Positions 34,397 through 43,046 of a stretch of 64,000 nucleotides of DNA are shown here, in pieces. Below the pieces are notes generated by a model. It was not told the origin of the DNA. It was given only the letters and a program-made list of their open reading frames with translations, and made no database searches. Both the position numbers and the translations under genes were made by a program. Numbering within the stretch: position 1 is the stretch's first letter; each line of letters opens with the position of its first letter. The DNA comes from CAVQJU01 sp963729215 (GTDB lineage Bacteria > Acidobacteriota > Vicinamibacteria > Vicinamibacterales > CAVVIG01): positions 186,001 through 250,000 of the forward strand of contig CAVSND010000027.1 of NCBI GenBank assembly GCA_963729215.1, given 5' to 3'.

Positions 34397-35570
34397 ATGC
34401 CTGACACGACGGAACTGCTGTCGAGGGCGGCGGCGCTCCGCCCGCTGCTCGAACAGAACGCCGACGCTACTGACTCGCTTCGACGGCTGCCGGACACCAG
34501 CGTAGCGGCGCTGCGGGAGGCCGGCCTCTGCCGCCTCATGGTGCCGAAGCGATTCGGCGGCTTCGAGACCAGCATTCACACGTATATAGAGGTGATGGCC
34601 GAGCTCGGCCGCGGCTGCGGCTCGACATCGTGGGTGGCGAGCCTCATCAACGTGTGCGCCTGGCTGGCGGGCCTCTTTCCCGATCGCGCCCAGCAGGACG
34701 TCTGGGGAAGTAATCCCGATGCGTGGGTGGCCGGCTCGCTCGCGCCCCACGGCGACGCGAAGCCGGTTGACGGCGGCTGGCGCGTGAGCGGACGCTGGAT
34801 GTGGGCGTCTGGATGCCTGCATGCGCAATGGGCGGCGTGCGGAATCCACATGAACGACGACAAGGGCGAGACGGTCAACTTCGGCCTGTCGCTGATGCCG
34901 ATGACCGACCTGACGCATCGAAGATACGTGGCACATGGCCGGAATGAAAGGCACCGGCAGCAACACCATCGTCGCCAGGGACGTGTTCGTGCCGGAGCAC
35001 CGCTTTCTGCCGTATCCAGCGGCGTTCGCGGGCACCTATCGCACTGAACACACCGACGAAACGGTGTACCGCGTGGCGCTCGTGCCGGTGACGATTCTCA
35101 TCCTCGTCGGCTCGCAGCTGGGCATGGCCAGGGCCGCGCTCGACCACGTGGTGTCGAAGGCGCCGGCGCGGGGGATCACGCACACGAATATGGCGAGGCA
35201 GAGCGAATCTGCGGGGTTTCAGATTCTGCTGGCCGATGCGGCGATGAAGATCGAGACCGCGATCCTGCATGCCTTGCGCGCCGCCGACGACCTGGATGGG
35301 TACGCGGCCGCTCGAAAGCATCCAGACCTGGTGGCGCGCGCACGCGTTCGCGCCGACACGGCGCTCGTGGCGAAGTACTGCCGTGAGGCGGTCGAGATCC
35401 TCGTATCCGCCCATGGCACGTCGAGCATGGCCGACTCGAATCGTCTGCAGCGCCTCTGGCGCGACATCCACGTCGCCAGCCGCCACGCCATCACCGAGTG
35501 GCAGGTCAACCTCGAGGTCTACGGCAAGGCCCTGCTCGGCGTCGAACCCAACATCACGCCGCTGATCTAG
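34397..35570 (+). CDS. Flavin-dependent monooxygenase, HsaA/acyl-CoA-dehydrogenase fold, frameshifted
   Basis: About 390 residues if mended. Acyl-CoA-dehydrogenase-fold oxygenase of the HsaA/HpaB-like two-component type that hydroxylates phenolic rings using FMNH2. Seen: LREAGLCRLMVPKRFGGFE, ELGRGCGSTSWVASL, SGRWMWASGCLHAQWA (N-terminal half) and WHMAGMKGTGSNTIVARDVFVPEHR, SSMADSNRLQRLWRDIHVASRHA (C-terminal half). One extra C near 34916 separates the frames; deletion restores LTIEDTWHMAGM. No flavin reductase is adjacent. An aromatic substrate is inferred from family. Confidence 0.8.
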
Positions 35571-35711
35571 AGGCTCGTGGCTCGTCGCTCGTGGCTCGTG
35601 GCTCGAGTGCGTGGTGCGAAAGCGAATCACGAGCTAGGCACTATCGGCTACGAGTAACAAGCCACGGACAACGAGTCACGAGCTACGAGCCACGAGTGAC
35701 GAGCGACGAGC
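35571..35711. repeat. Inverted short-period array, GGCTCGT/ACGAGCC (7 nt)
   Basis: GGCTCGT units on the left (from 35571) and the inverse ACGAGCC units on the right (to 35711) between convergent genes, able to form a long hairpin. No other feature is seen in this gap. Confidence 0.85.
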
Positions 35712-35713
35712 CG

Positions 35714-36025
35714 CTACATCTTCACCTGGCTGATGAGAACGGTTGGCTGAGTATTGGTGTAGTTTGGAATGTCGGCGAGGATCTCGGGGCCGTGCGTCCC
35801 GAAGGTGGATTGAAACGCTTCGACGGAGTCAAACATCAGGTGGCACATGGCCACGTAGGCCGGCGCCACGCCCGGCTGTCCGCCGCCCAGCCCTTCGTCG
35901 ACAAACATGCCCTTGAGCGCCGGCTCCAGCTTTCGTTTCACCATCGGCATGTGGCTGTTCAGGTAGTACGACATGTCGAACGTCGCATCCGCGGCGTTCG
36001 GGTACAACACGCTCACTTTGATCAT
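35714..36025 (-). CDS. EthD-domain protein
   Basis: 103-residue dimeric alpha/beta-barrel (ferredoxin-like) protein of the EthD family: MIKVSVLYPNAADATFDMSYYLNSHMPMV is the typical start (YY-X-X-H-X-P), followed by CHLMFDSVEAFQSTFG and IPNYTNTQPTVLISQV. EthD-type proteins occur in ether and aromatic degradation clusters and in some cyclases; here next to the aldolase-like gene and convergent with the monooxygenase. Confidence 0.85.
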   Translation of the reverse strand: MIKVSVLYPNAADATFDMSYYLNSHMPMVKRKLEPALKGMFVDEGLGGGQPGVAPAYVAMCHLMFDSVEAFQSTFGTHGPEILADIPNYTNTQPTVLISQVKM

Positions 36026-36041
36026 CTTGCTCTCCAGGTGG

Positions 36042-36085
36042 CCTCTAACCCCTAACCTCTAACCTCTAACCTCTAACCTCTGACT
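36042..36085. repeat. Short-period array, CTAACCT type (7 nt)
   Basis: Five to six CTAACCT units in the gap between the EthD and aldolase genes. Same family as 16156-16186. Confidence 0.8.
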
Positions 36086-36089
36086 CGAT

Positions 36090-37049
36090 CTACCAGGGCA
36101 TCGTACGCTTGGTGAATTGCCGGCCGATCTCCGCCGCCCGCTGGTTGGCAGGTCCGATCATCACGCCTTCCTTGATCATGTCCACGACGTTGGCGGCGTT
36201 CATCGAGTTGAGGAAGAAGATCTTGTTGGCCTTGCACGCAGCGAACACCCTGGCGCGGGCGGCGAGCATCTGCGGGTCTTTCTCGGCCACGTTGCCCGGT
36301 CCACGCACACCGAGCGACAACGCCATGTCTCCAGGCCCCCATTCGGCGAACGCGATGCCGGGAACTTTCAAATTCTGCTCGGCGTTGGCGAGCGCGTACT
36401 TGTCCTCGAGCTTCACGCCGAACAGCAATTCGCCGTTGGGATTGAGCGGCCAGGCGTCGGCCTTGTCCTCATACTCCTGCCCGGTGACGCCCCAGATCTG
36501 CGCGGCCGTCGGCGTGCCGTGCGCGCCTCGACGTCCCTCGTCGAGGCCCTTGCCGACCCCCTGTTTGTGGATCGGGAGGCGGGACATTTCGACAAAGGCT
36601 CGAACCGCACCCGGTGTATCGGCATGCGTGAGCAGGATGCCGTGGACGCCCGTCGCCAGGACCTGGCTGAACATCCAGGCGTTCGCCCGAACCGCCGCTT
36701 CGTCGATGCCGTTGACCGGGACGTTGACGATGACGGCCGGCGTGCGATGGCCGCTTTTCGTGGGACCGCCGGCGGCGAGGCCGCGCATGTACTCCGCGAG
36801 GCCCTTCACGTCGTACGGCGCGTGCTCCATGTCGTAGCTGATGTAGTCCGCCCACGTCTGCGCGTCCAGCTTGCCGGCTTCGAACGTTCCCTCGGTGCCC
36901 GAGTGCGATCCGGTGTAGTAAATCGGCTGGCCCGCCTCGAGCAGCTCAATCGCGCGATTGACGTGCTTCGGCTTCGGCGCCTGCGCGCCGAGAGACACGA
37001 CCGCAGCCGCCGCCGCAGCGAGAACGAACGAGGTCTGGAAACGCGTCAT
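36090..37049 (-). CDS. HpcH/HpaI aldolase-family protein with signal peptide
   Basis: 319-residue TIM-barrel of the HpcH/HpaI (2-keto-3-deoxy acid) aldolase type. Seen: SYDMEHAPYD (metal-binding Glu), VIVNVPVNGIDEAAVRANAW, GVHGILLTHADTPGAVRAFVE, and IAFAEWGPGDMALSLGVRG with the second metal-ligand pair. Unusually it begins with a clear signal peptide (SFVLAAAAAAVVSLGAQAPKP), whereas these aldolases are cytoplasmic. Cleavage of a secreted 2-oxo acid aldol is possible, or a different lyase function. Confidence 0.78.
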   Translation of the reverse strand: MTRFQTSFVLAAAAAAVVSLGAQAPKPKHVNRAIELLEAGQPIYYTGSHSGTEGTFEAGKLDAQTWADYISYDMEHAPYDVKGLAEYMRGLAAGGPTKSGHRTPAVIVNVPVNGIDEAAVRANAWMFSQVLATGVHGILLTHADTPGAVRAFVEMSRLPIHKQGVGKGLDEGRRGAHGTPTAAQIWGVTGQEYEDKADAWPLNPNGELLFGVKLEDKYALANAEQNLKVPGIAFAEWGPGDMALSLGVRGPGNVAEKDPQMLAARARVFAACKANKIFFLNSMNAANVVDMIKEGVMIGPANQRAAEIGRQFTKRTMPW

Positions 37050-37159
37050 GGCTCAGCCCCTCCGGGAGGCGGTCAGTATAGTCAATTCAACCCTCCATAG
37101 CCGGCGGCCGGAAAAGGCGACGCGAAAACCGGCGTATCATGCAGCCCGGGAGAGGCGTC

Positions 37160-38593
37160 ATGACATTCAGGAGCCGCTGCACAGCCGCAATTGCGTTCGT
37201 CGCCGTGACCACGATCAGCGCTGTCACGGTGCTGGGACAACTACCGATTCCGGTGCAGGGCCAGCCGCCTCAGGCGCCGCAGCCCGGTCAGCGCGGCCGT
37301 GGACAGCAGCCAGCCCCGGTACCAGATCCGCCGCCGGTCGTGTCGCCGATCGCCACGGCGTCGCCAGAGGTGACGGGCCCCGGGAAGTTTTTCGAAACGT
37401 TGATGGAGCTCAAGCCGGGCGACGACCTGGCGCACTTCAAGTACGTGACGAAGGAGTACTTCGTCTCGGGCACGGCCAATGGACAGCCGTACAAGACGCG
37501 GATCGTGATCCGCCGGCCGGCGGACAACAGCAGATTCAGCGGACTGGTGCTCGCCGAATCCATGCACCCGAGCGGCAACCCCTGGATGTTTCACTTCACG
37601 CACACGTATTCGATGACGGAAGGTCACATCGGCCTGGAAATCCTGACGAGCGCCACGCAAGGCTTCACGCAGTTCAACGGCGAGCGTTACAAGGATCTCG
37701 TCACGGCGAACGGACAGGCCGGCGAGATCATCGCGCAAGTGGGGGCGCTGATGAAGTCGAAGCGCCCCGACAACCCGCTGGCGGGTCTGCCGATCCGAAA
37801 GATGCTCCTCGCAGGTTCGTCGGCATCGGCCGCGGTCGTCGTGAACTACCTGCCGGTGCATATGGTCCAGCGGCTCGCTGACCTGTCCCCGATCTACGAC
37901 GGATTCATGCCGACGAGCAACGGCGCGAGCCTTCGGATGGTGGACGTGCCGATGATCCAGGTGCCGACGATGAGGGAGGTGTTTCAGGGCAACGGTCCCA
38001 CGCGGCTGGACGGTGACGCCCCCGGCAACCAGTTCAGGATCTACGAATTCGCGGGCATGGCGCACATCGATTCGCGGGACGCGGCGGCGTATTACCCCGA
38101 TCCGTGCAAGCTGCCGATCAGCCGGTTTCCCCTCGCCGCCTACATGTCGGTGGCGCTCAATCATCTCTGGCGCTGGGTGGACGCGGGCACGGTGCCCCCG
38201 CACGCGGACCGGTACTACGTCGACTTCAATACGGAGGGCGACGGCTCGCTGCTGGCCCTCGACGAGGCCGGCAACGTGAAGGGCGGGATCCGCAACCCGT
38301 ACGTTGACGTGCCTACGGCGAAGTTCGGCGTGCCGAATTCGGGCGCCGAGCCGCCGATCAAGAGCCCGCACCCGTTCCTCGCGGCGCGCGGAGAGGCGGC
38401 GATGAATCAGTTGTGCGGCCTGGCGAACTACCAGATCGACTTCACGCAGGCGCAGCTGAAAAAACTCTATAAGGACGAGGGCACGTATCAGGCCAGGGTG
38501 CAGCAGCGTTACGACGAGTTGATGAAGGCGGGCTGGGCGCTTCCCGTGTATCGATCAGTCGTGCTGGCCGACGCCGCGAAGGTGAAGTTCTAG
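37160..38593 (+). CDS. Exported alpha/beta-hydrolase domain-containing protein (PF20091 type)
   Basis: 477-residue exported hydrolase-like protein with signal peptide (RSRCTAAIAFVAVTTISAVTVLG). Seen: TRIVIRRPADNSRFSGLVLAESMHP, PIRKMLLAGSSASAAVVVNYL (likely nucleophile Ser in GSSAS) and EFAGMAHIDSRD (candidate His). It resembles the abhydrolase-domain family also found at 49209. GGAGAGG precedes ATG 37160, favouring it over 37139. Probably an esterase of unknown substrate acting outside the cytoplasm. Confidence 0.7.
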   Translation: MTFRSRCTAAIAFVAVTTISAVTVLGQLPIPVQGQPPQAPQPGQRGRGQQPAPVPDPPPVVSPIATASPEVTGPGKFFETLMELKPGDDLAHFKYVTKEYFVSGTANGQPYKTRIVIRRPADNSRFSGLVLAESMHPSGNPWMFHFTHTYSMTEGHIGLEILTSATQGFTQFNGERYKDLVTANGQAGEIIAQVGALMKSKRPDNPLAGLPIRKMLLAGSSASAAVVVNYLPVHMVQRLADLSPIYDGFMPTSNGASLRMVDVPMIQVPTMREVFQGNGPTRLDGDAPGNQFRIYEFAGMAHIDSRDAAAYYPDPCKLPISRFPLAAYMSVALNHLWRWVDAGTVPPHADRYYVDFNTEGDGSLLALDEAGNVKGGIRNPYVDVPTAKFGVPNSGAEPPIKSPHPFLAARGEAAMNQLCGLANYQIDFTQAQLKKLYKDEGTYQARVQQRYDELMKAGWALPVYRSVVLADAAKVKF

Positions 38594-38630
38594 CCGGAAA
38601 GTGCGATATCAGAGTCCGAAACGGGAATGT

Positions 38631-38636
38631 TATACT
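38631..38636 (+). promoter_or_regulatory. Possible -10 box for the second three-gene cassette
   Basis: TATACT 24 bases upstream of the cassette's first ATG, in the AT-richer stretch after the preceding stop. No convincing -35. Confidence 0.35.
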
Positions 38637-38660
38637 CCCCGCCCGAAGGGCAAGAACAGT

Positions 38661-39548
38661 ATGAACAGTTGGTGCGCGCGCGGGCGGCTGTTCCTGGCGG
38701 TGCTGGTTCTGGCCGGCGCGTCGGCGCGGGCGGACGCGCAGGTTGATTTTTCCGGCGAGTGGGCGCCGCGGTTTCACGAAGATCAGCCGGAGCGCGTGCC
38801 CGGCCCGCAACTCGGCGACTACCTCGGTCTTCCCATCAACGATGCGGCGCGCTTGCGGGCCGACAGCTGGGACGCGTCGATGATGACGCTGCCCGAGTGG
38901 CAGTGCCGGCCGCACTCGGCCGATTACATCTGGCGCGGGCCGTCGCCGCTGACGATTCGCAAGGAAGAGAACCCGCTGACGCGCGAGATCGCGGCGTTTC
39001 ACGCGGAGTGGCTCCGGTCCATCGATAACCCCATCTACCTCGACGGCCGCCAGCGGCCGCCCGACGATGCCCTGCACAGCTGGGGCGGGTTTGCGACGGG
39101 CAAGTGGGAAGGCGACATGCTGACGGTCACCGTGACCCACTTGAAGGAAGGCTACATCCGCCGCAACGGCATGCCGCGCAGCGACCAGGCCACGGTGACG
39201 GAGCACTGGCTCCGCCACGGCGACTTCCTGACAATTGTGACCATCGTGAACGATCCCGTGTACCTCACGGAGCCGTTCATTCGCACAACTGACTACCAGC
39301 TCGATCTGCATCAGCACGTGCCGCCGTATCCGTGCGAGATGGTGCAGGAAGTCGAGCGGCCGAAGGGCGTGGTGCCGCACCATCTATTCGGCACCAACAA
39401 CGACCTCAAGGAATTTGGCGAGCGGTACGGGCTTCCGTTCGAGGCCACGCGCGGCGGCGCCGAGACCAGCTATCCCGACTACCGCAAGAAGCTGAAGCAG
39501 TGGATGGGGCCGACGCCGACGGCCAAATTTCCGGGCGAGGTCAATTGA
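38661..39548 (+). CDS. Secreted G-K-W-E-G-D family protein, cassette copy 2 gene A
   Basis: 295-residue exported protein (leader to RADAQVDFSGEW). Same landmarks as the 21126 protein: RVPGPQLGDYLGLPINDAAR, TLPEWQCRPHSADY, IYLDGRQRPPDDALHS, GFATGKWEGDMLTVTVTHL, YPCEMVQ and RGGAETSYPDYRKKL. Its stop overlaps the next gene's TTG by four bases. Function unknown. Confidence 0.75.
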   Translation: MNSWCARGRLFLAVLVLAGASARADAQVDFSGEWAPRFHEDQPERVPGPQLGDYLGLPINDAARLRADSWDASMMTLPEWQCRPHSADYIWRGPSPLTIRKEENPLTREIAAFHAEWLRSIDNPIYLDGRQRPPDDALHSWGGFATGKWEGDMLTVTVTHLKEGYIRRNGMPRSDQATVTEHWLRHGDFLTIVTIVNDPVYLTEPFIRTTDYQLDLHQHVPPYPCEMVQEVERPKGVVPHHLFGTNNDLKEFGERYGLPFEATRGGAETSYPDYRKKLKQWMGPTPTAKFPGEVN

Positions 39549-40577
39549 TCCGGCGCGCCTTTCTGCTCGTGGCGATCGTCTGCAGCGTCCGCCTGCCGCC
39601 TTCGCTCGAGCTTTGGCGGACCGCCGTAGCCTTGGCGGAGGCTGGTGAGGCGGGCGGTCAGGACGGCCGGCCGAAGCCGCCCGGCACGGTCGAGGGCGAC
39701 GTTCGCATTCTGCACGTGCGCGGCAACGTCTCCGTGATTCAGGGCGCCGGCGGCAACATCACGGTGCTCACGTTTCCTGAAGGCGTCACGCTCGTGGACT
39801 CAGGCTCGGTCCAGATGGCCGACAAGGTGCTGGCTGCCATCCGGTCGCTGTCGCCGCAGCCCATCCGCTACATCATCAATACCAGCGTGACGGCCGATCA
39901 CGTGGGCGGGAACGAAAAGCTGTCCGTCACGGGCGCGCAGATCACGGGCGGCAACGTCGCCGGACAGGTCGGAACCGACGGCGCCGAGATCATCGCCCAC
40001 GAGCAGGTGCTCGAGCGAATGATCGCGCGCACCGTGCAGCCTCCGATCCCGATCCGCGCGACGCCGCAGACCACCTATCACACGGATCAGGTCAAGCTCA
40101 GTACCGCTGTACCACGGCGACGGCATACAAGTCTTCCACGTGCCCGCCGCGCACACCGACGGCGACAGCGTCGTCTATTTCCGTCACAACGACATCCTGG
40201 CCACCGGGGATGTCTTCACGACCACCGGCTACCCGATGATCGACCTCCAGCGAGGAGGCGGCATCAACGGGGTCGTAGACGCGCTCAACCGGATCCTCGA
40301 CATTGCGTTCCCCGATTTCAGGCTCGAAGGCGGCACGCTCGTCATTCCCGGACACGGCCGCATCTGCGATTCGGCCGACGTGGCGTACTACCGGGACATG
40401 GTCACCATCGTGCGCGACCGCGTGCAGGACATGGTGAAGAAGGGCCTGACGCTCGAGCAGGTCAAGGCCGCGAAACCGACGCGCGACTACGATCCGCGGT
40501 ACGGTTCGAGCTCGGGGCCGTGGACGACCGACATGTTTGTAGAGGCCGTCTACAAAAGCCTCAGCGTGAAGCGATGA
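39545..40577 (+). CDS. Secreted MBL-fold protein with altered metal motif, cassette copy 2 gene B, frameshifted
   Basis: About 344 codons if mended. Aligns with the MBL protein of copy 1 along its length (VQDMVKK-LTLEQVKAAKPTRDYD is shared almost exactly). The first two His of the H-X-H-X-D-H motif are missing: INTSVTADHVGGNEK instead of INTHSHPDHVGGNEN, while AAHTDGDS and PGHGRICD remain. It has an N-terminal insert of about 20 residues (LPPSLELWRTAVALAEAGEA) from a repetitive sequence (39590-39655). A one-base excess near 40107-40112 splits the frame. TTG start overlaps gene A. Confidence 0.72.
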
Positions 40578-41342
40578 AAGCCGGCGTCGCGCTATCGATG
40601 CTCCTCCTGATTGGCGTCCCGGCGAGTGCCCAGCGAGGGCAGGGCCGCCAGGGCGCCGGCCCTGCGGCGTCGGCGAAAGACGGCGCGCCCGTCGATCTCA
40701 CCGGCTACTGGGTGACGGTCGTCACCGAAGACTGGCGTTACAGGATGGTGACACCGGCCCGGGGCGACCACCCGAGCGTGCCGCTCAACGCGGCAGGCAA
40801 TGCGGTCGCCAACAGCTGGGATCCCGCAAAGGACGAAGCGGCCGGAGAGACGTGCAAGGCGTATGGCGCCGCCGGCGTGATGCGCACTCCCGGGCGGCTT
40901 CACATCACCTGGCAAGACGAGGCCACGTTGAAGATCGAGACGGAGGCGGGCACCCAAACGCGGCTCTTACGGTTCGGGTCAACCGCGTCACAGTCTGACA
41001 CGGCGTCCATTCAAGGCAACTCGGCGGCGCAGTGGGAAGTCGCAGGTGGCGCGCGCGGCGGCCGCGGGGGTGCCGGCGGACGGGGTGGTAATTTGAAGGT
41101 CGTGACCACTCACATGAAGCCCGGGTATCTCCAGAAAAACGGTGTACCCTACGGGGGCAGCGCGGTGCTGACCGAGTACTTCAGCCGGACGTTCGAGCCA
41201 AACGGCGATTCCTGGTTGATTCTCACCTCCATCGTGGACGATCCGCAGGTACTTGACCGGACCGTTCGTACGGAGCACGCACTATAAGAAGTTGGCCGAC
41301 GCGAACACGGCCTGGGAACCGGAGTCGTGCTCGGCGCGATGA
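40574..41342 (+). CDS. Secreted protein, cassette copy 2 gene C, frameshifted at 3' end
   Basis: About 256 residues if mended. Paralogue of the 22966 protein: leader MKAGVALSMLLLIGVPASAQ, then VDLTGYWVTVVTEDWRYRM, NSWDPAKDEAAGETCKAYGA and PGRLHITWQDEATLKIETEAG. The uninterrupted frame ends at 41287, but skipping one G at about 41279 continues HYKKLADANTAWEPESC, matching the WEPQAC ending of copy 1, to a TGA at 41340-41342. A Gly/Arg-rich insert (about residues 157-172) is extra. ATGA overlap with gene B. Confidence 0.72.
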
Positions 41343-41344
41343 TT

Positions 41345-41403
41345 CTCGTGGCTCGTGGCTCGTGGCTCGTGGCTCGTGGCTCGTGGCTCGGGCTCGGGCT
41401 CGG
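41345..41403. repeat. Short-period array, GGCTCGT type (7 nt)
   Basis: Seven almost perfect GGCTCGT units then GGCTCGG units, between the cassette and the tannase-like gene. Confidence 0.85.
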
Positions 41404-41420
41404 AAACTAGGAGCGATGCG

Positions 41421-42929
41421 ATGAAGAAAATTGCGGTTGTCACGCTGATGCTGGCCGGCGCCGTTGGGTATCCGTCCAGAGGAATCGCGGCCACATGCGA
41501 GAGTCTGGCTTCGCTGACGCTGCCGAACGGAAAGATCACGTCCGCGCAGCCGGTGGCCGCGGGCGCGTTTTCCGCGCCGGGCGCGCGAGCCGGCCGCGGC
41601 AACGCCATGGCCGATCTCCCGGCGTTCTGCCGCGTCGAGGCGACGCTGACGCCTTCGAGCGACTCCGACATCAAGATCGAAGTGTGGCTGCCCACGGCGA
41701 ACTGGAACGGCAAGTTCCAGGCGGTCGGCAACGGTGCGTGGAGCGGGGCCATCGGGTATGCCGCGCTGGCGGAGGCGCTGCGGCGCGGCTACGCGGCCAG
41801 CTCCACCGACACCGGACATGCCGGCGGCAGCGCGAGCTTCGCGCTCGGACATCCGGAAAAGCTGATCGATTTCGCGTACCGGTCCGAACACGAGATGACG
41901 GTCAAGGCGAAGGTCATCGTCAACGCGTTCTACGGCAGCGCGCCGAAGTATTCCTACTGGAATGGGTGCTCGGCCGGCGGCCGGCAGGCGCTCAAGGAAG
42001 CCCAGATGTTCCCGGCCGACTTCGACGGCATCATCGCCGGCGCGCCCGGGCTCGACTGGTCCGGACGATCGGCGCAGGCCGTGAAAGTGGCGCAGGCGCT
42101 GCTGAAAGAAGAGGCGCGCCTGACGCCAGCCAAGCAGCAGGCGCTCCACGCCGCCGTGCTGCAGGCATGCGATGCGCTCGACGGCGCGAAAGACGGTCTG
42201 ATCGAGAATCCCCTGGCCTGTAAATTCGATCCGAAGGTGCTCGAATGCGCCGGCGCGGACGGCCCCGCCTGCCTGACGCCGGCGCAGGTCGCCACCGCGC
42301 GCCTCATGTACGCGCCAACGGTGAATGCGAAGACCGGGCGGGAGGTGGCGGGCCTGCCTTACGGCACCGAGGGCAACTGGACCGACCAGGGCTGGTCCGT
42401 CTCGGCGCGCGCCACCGGCCTCGATCACTATCGCTTCGTCGTGTTCAAGGATCCCGCCTGGGAGATCGACCGGTTCAACGTCGAATCGGATATTACGCGC
42501 ATCGACGAAGGCGAGGGCGCGGCCGTCAACGCGAACGATCCGAACCTGAAGGCGTTCTTCGAACGCGGCGGGAAGCTTCTTCAGTACCACGGATGGAGCG
42601 ATCCGCAGATCTCGGCGCTGAACAGCGTGAACTACTTCAAGCGTGTCGCGGCGGCTCTGGGCGGCCAGACCAAGATTCACGACTCGTACCGCCTCTTCAT
42701 GGCGCCGGGCATGGCGCATTGCGGAGGCGGGGAGGGGCCGAACGATTTCGACAAAGTGACGCCGCTCGAACAGTGGGTCGAGAAGGGCAAGGCGCCCGAT
42801 GCGATCATCGCCTCTCACTCCGTTGAAGGGCGGGTCGATCGCACACGCCCCCTCTGCCCGCATCCGCAGGTCGCGCAGTACAAGGGCAGCGGCAGCGTGG
42901 ACGAGGCAGCCAATTTCGTGTGCCGCTGA
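41421..42929 (+). CDS. Tannase/feruloyl-esterase-family secreted enzyme 1
   Basis: 502-residue exported serine esterase (leader MKKIAVVTLMLAGAVGYPSR to IAAT). The family's CS-D-HC signature is complete: Cys183-Ser184 in NGCSAGGRQ (nucleophile), Asp394 in HGWSDPQIS, and His433-Cys434 in GMAHCGGGEG, the two cysteines forming the disulfide that joins the triad. A calcium-loop-like region (CDALDGAKDGLIENP) is present. It likely hydrolyses ester-linked hydroxycinnamates or gallates in the periplasm or outside the cell. ATG 41421 chosen to start the signal peptide. Confidence 0.9.
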   Translation: MKKIAVVTLMLAGAVGYPSRGIAATCESLASLTLPNGKITSAQPVAAGAFSAPGARAGRGNAMADLPAFCRVEATLTPSSDSDIKIEVWLPTANWNGKFQAVGNGAWSGAIGYAALAEALRRGYAASSTDTGHAGGSASFALGHPEKLIDFAYRSEHEMTVKAKVIVNAFYGSAPKYSYWNGCSAGGRQALKEAQMFPADFDGIIAGAPGLDWSGRSAQAVKVAQALLKEEARLTPAKQQALHAAVLQACDALDGAKDGLIENPLACKFDPKVLECAGADGPACLTPAQVATARLMYAPTVNAKTGREVAGLPYGTEGNWTDQGWSVSARATGLDHYRFVVFKDPAWEIDRFNVESDITRIDEGEGAAVNANDPNLKAFFERGGKLLQYHGWSDPQISALNSVNYFKRVAAALGGQTKIHDSYRLFMAPGMAHCGGGEGPNDFDKVTPLEQWVEKGKAPDAIIASHSVEGRVDRTRPLCPHPQVAQYKGSGSVDEAANFVCR

Positions 42930-43038
42930 CCCCGGACCCGTGGACTTGTGGACCCGTGGACCTGTGGACCGTGGAACCCGTGGACCCGTGAACCTCTTGA
43001 ACCTTCGAACCCCTTGAACCTCTTGAACCTTGTTTTTT
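42930..43038. repeat. Short-period array, GTGGACCC type, ending in a T-run
   Basis: GTGGACCCG-type units (42935-42995) grade into TTGAACCTC-type units, then TTTTTT at about 43033-43038, just before the GntR gene. Confidence 0.8.
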
Positions 43039-43046
43039 AGAGACCG

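Noticed and set aside
35571..35711. CRISPR-like repeat tract
   Set aside because: Units are 7 nt, contiguous and degenerate, with no spacers and no cas genes nearby.
41355..41420. Upstream extension of the tannase gene through the repeat
   Set aside because: The extension would consist of LVARGSW-like repeat translation before a good signal peptide starting at 41421.
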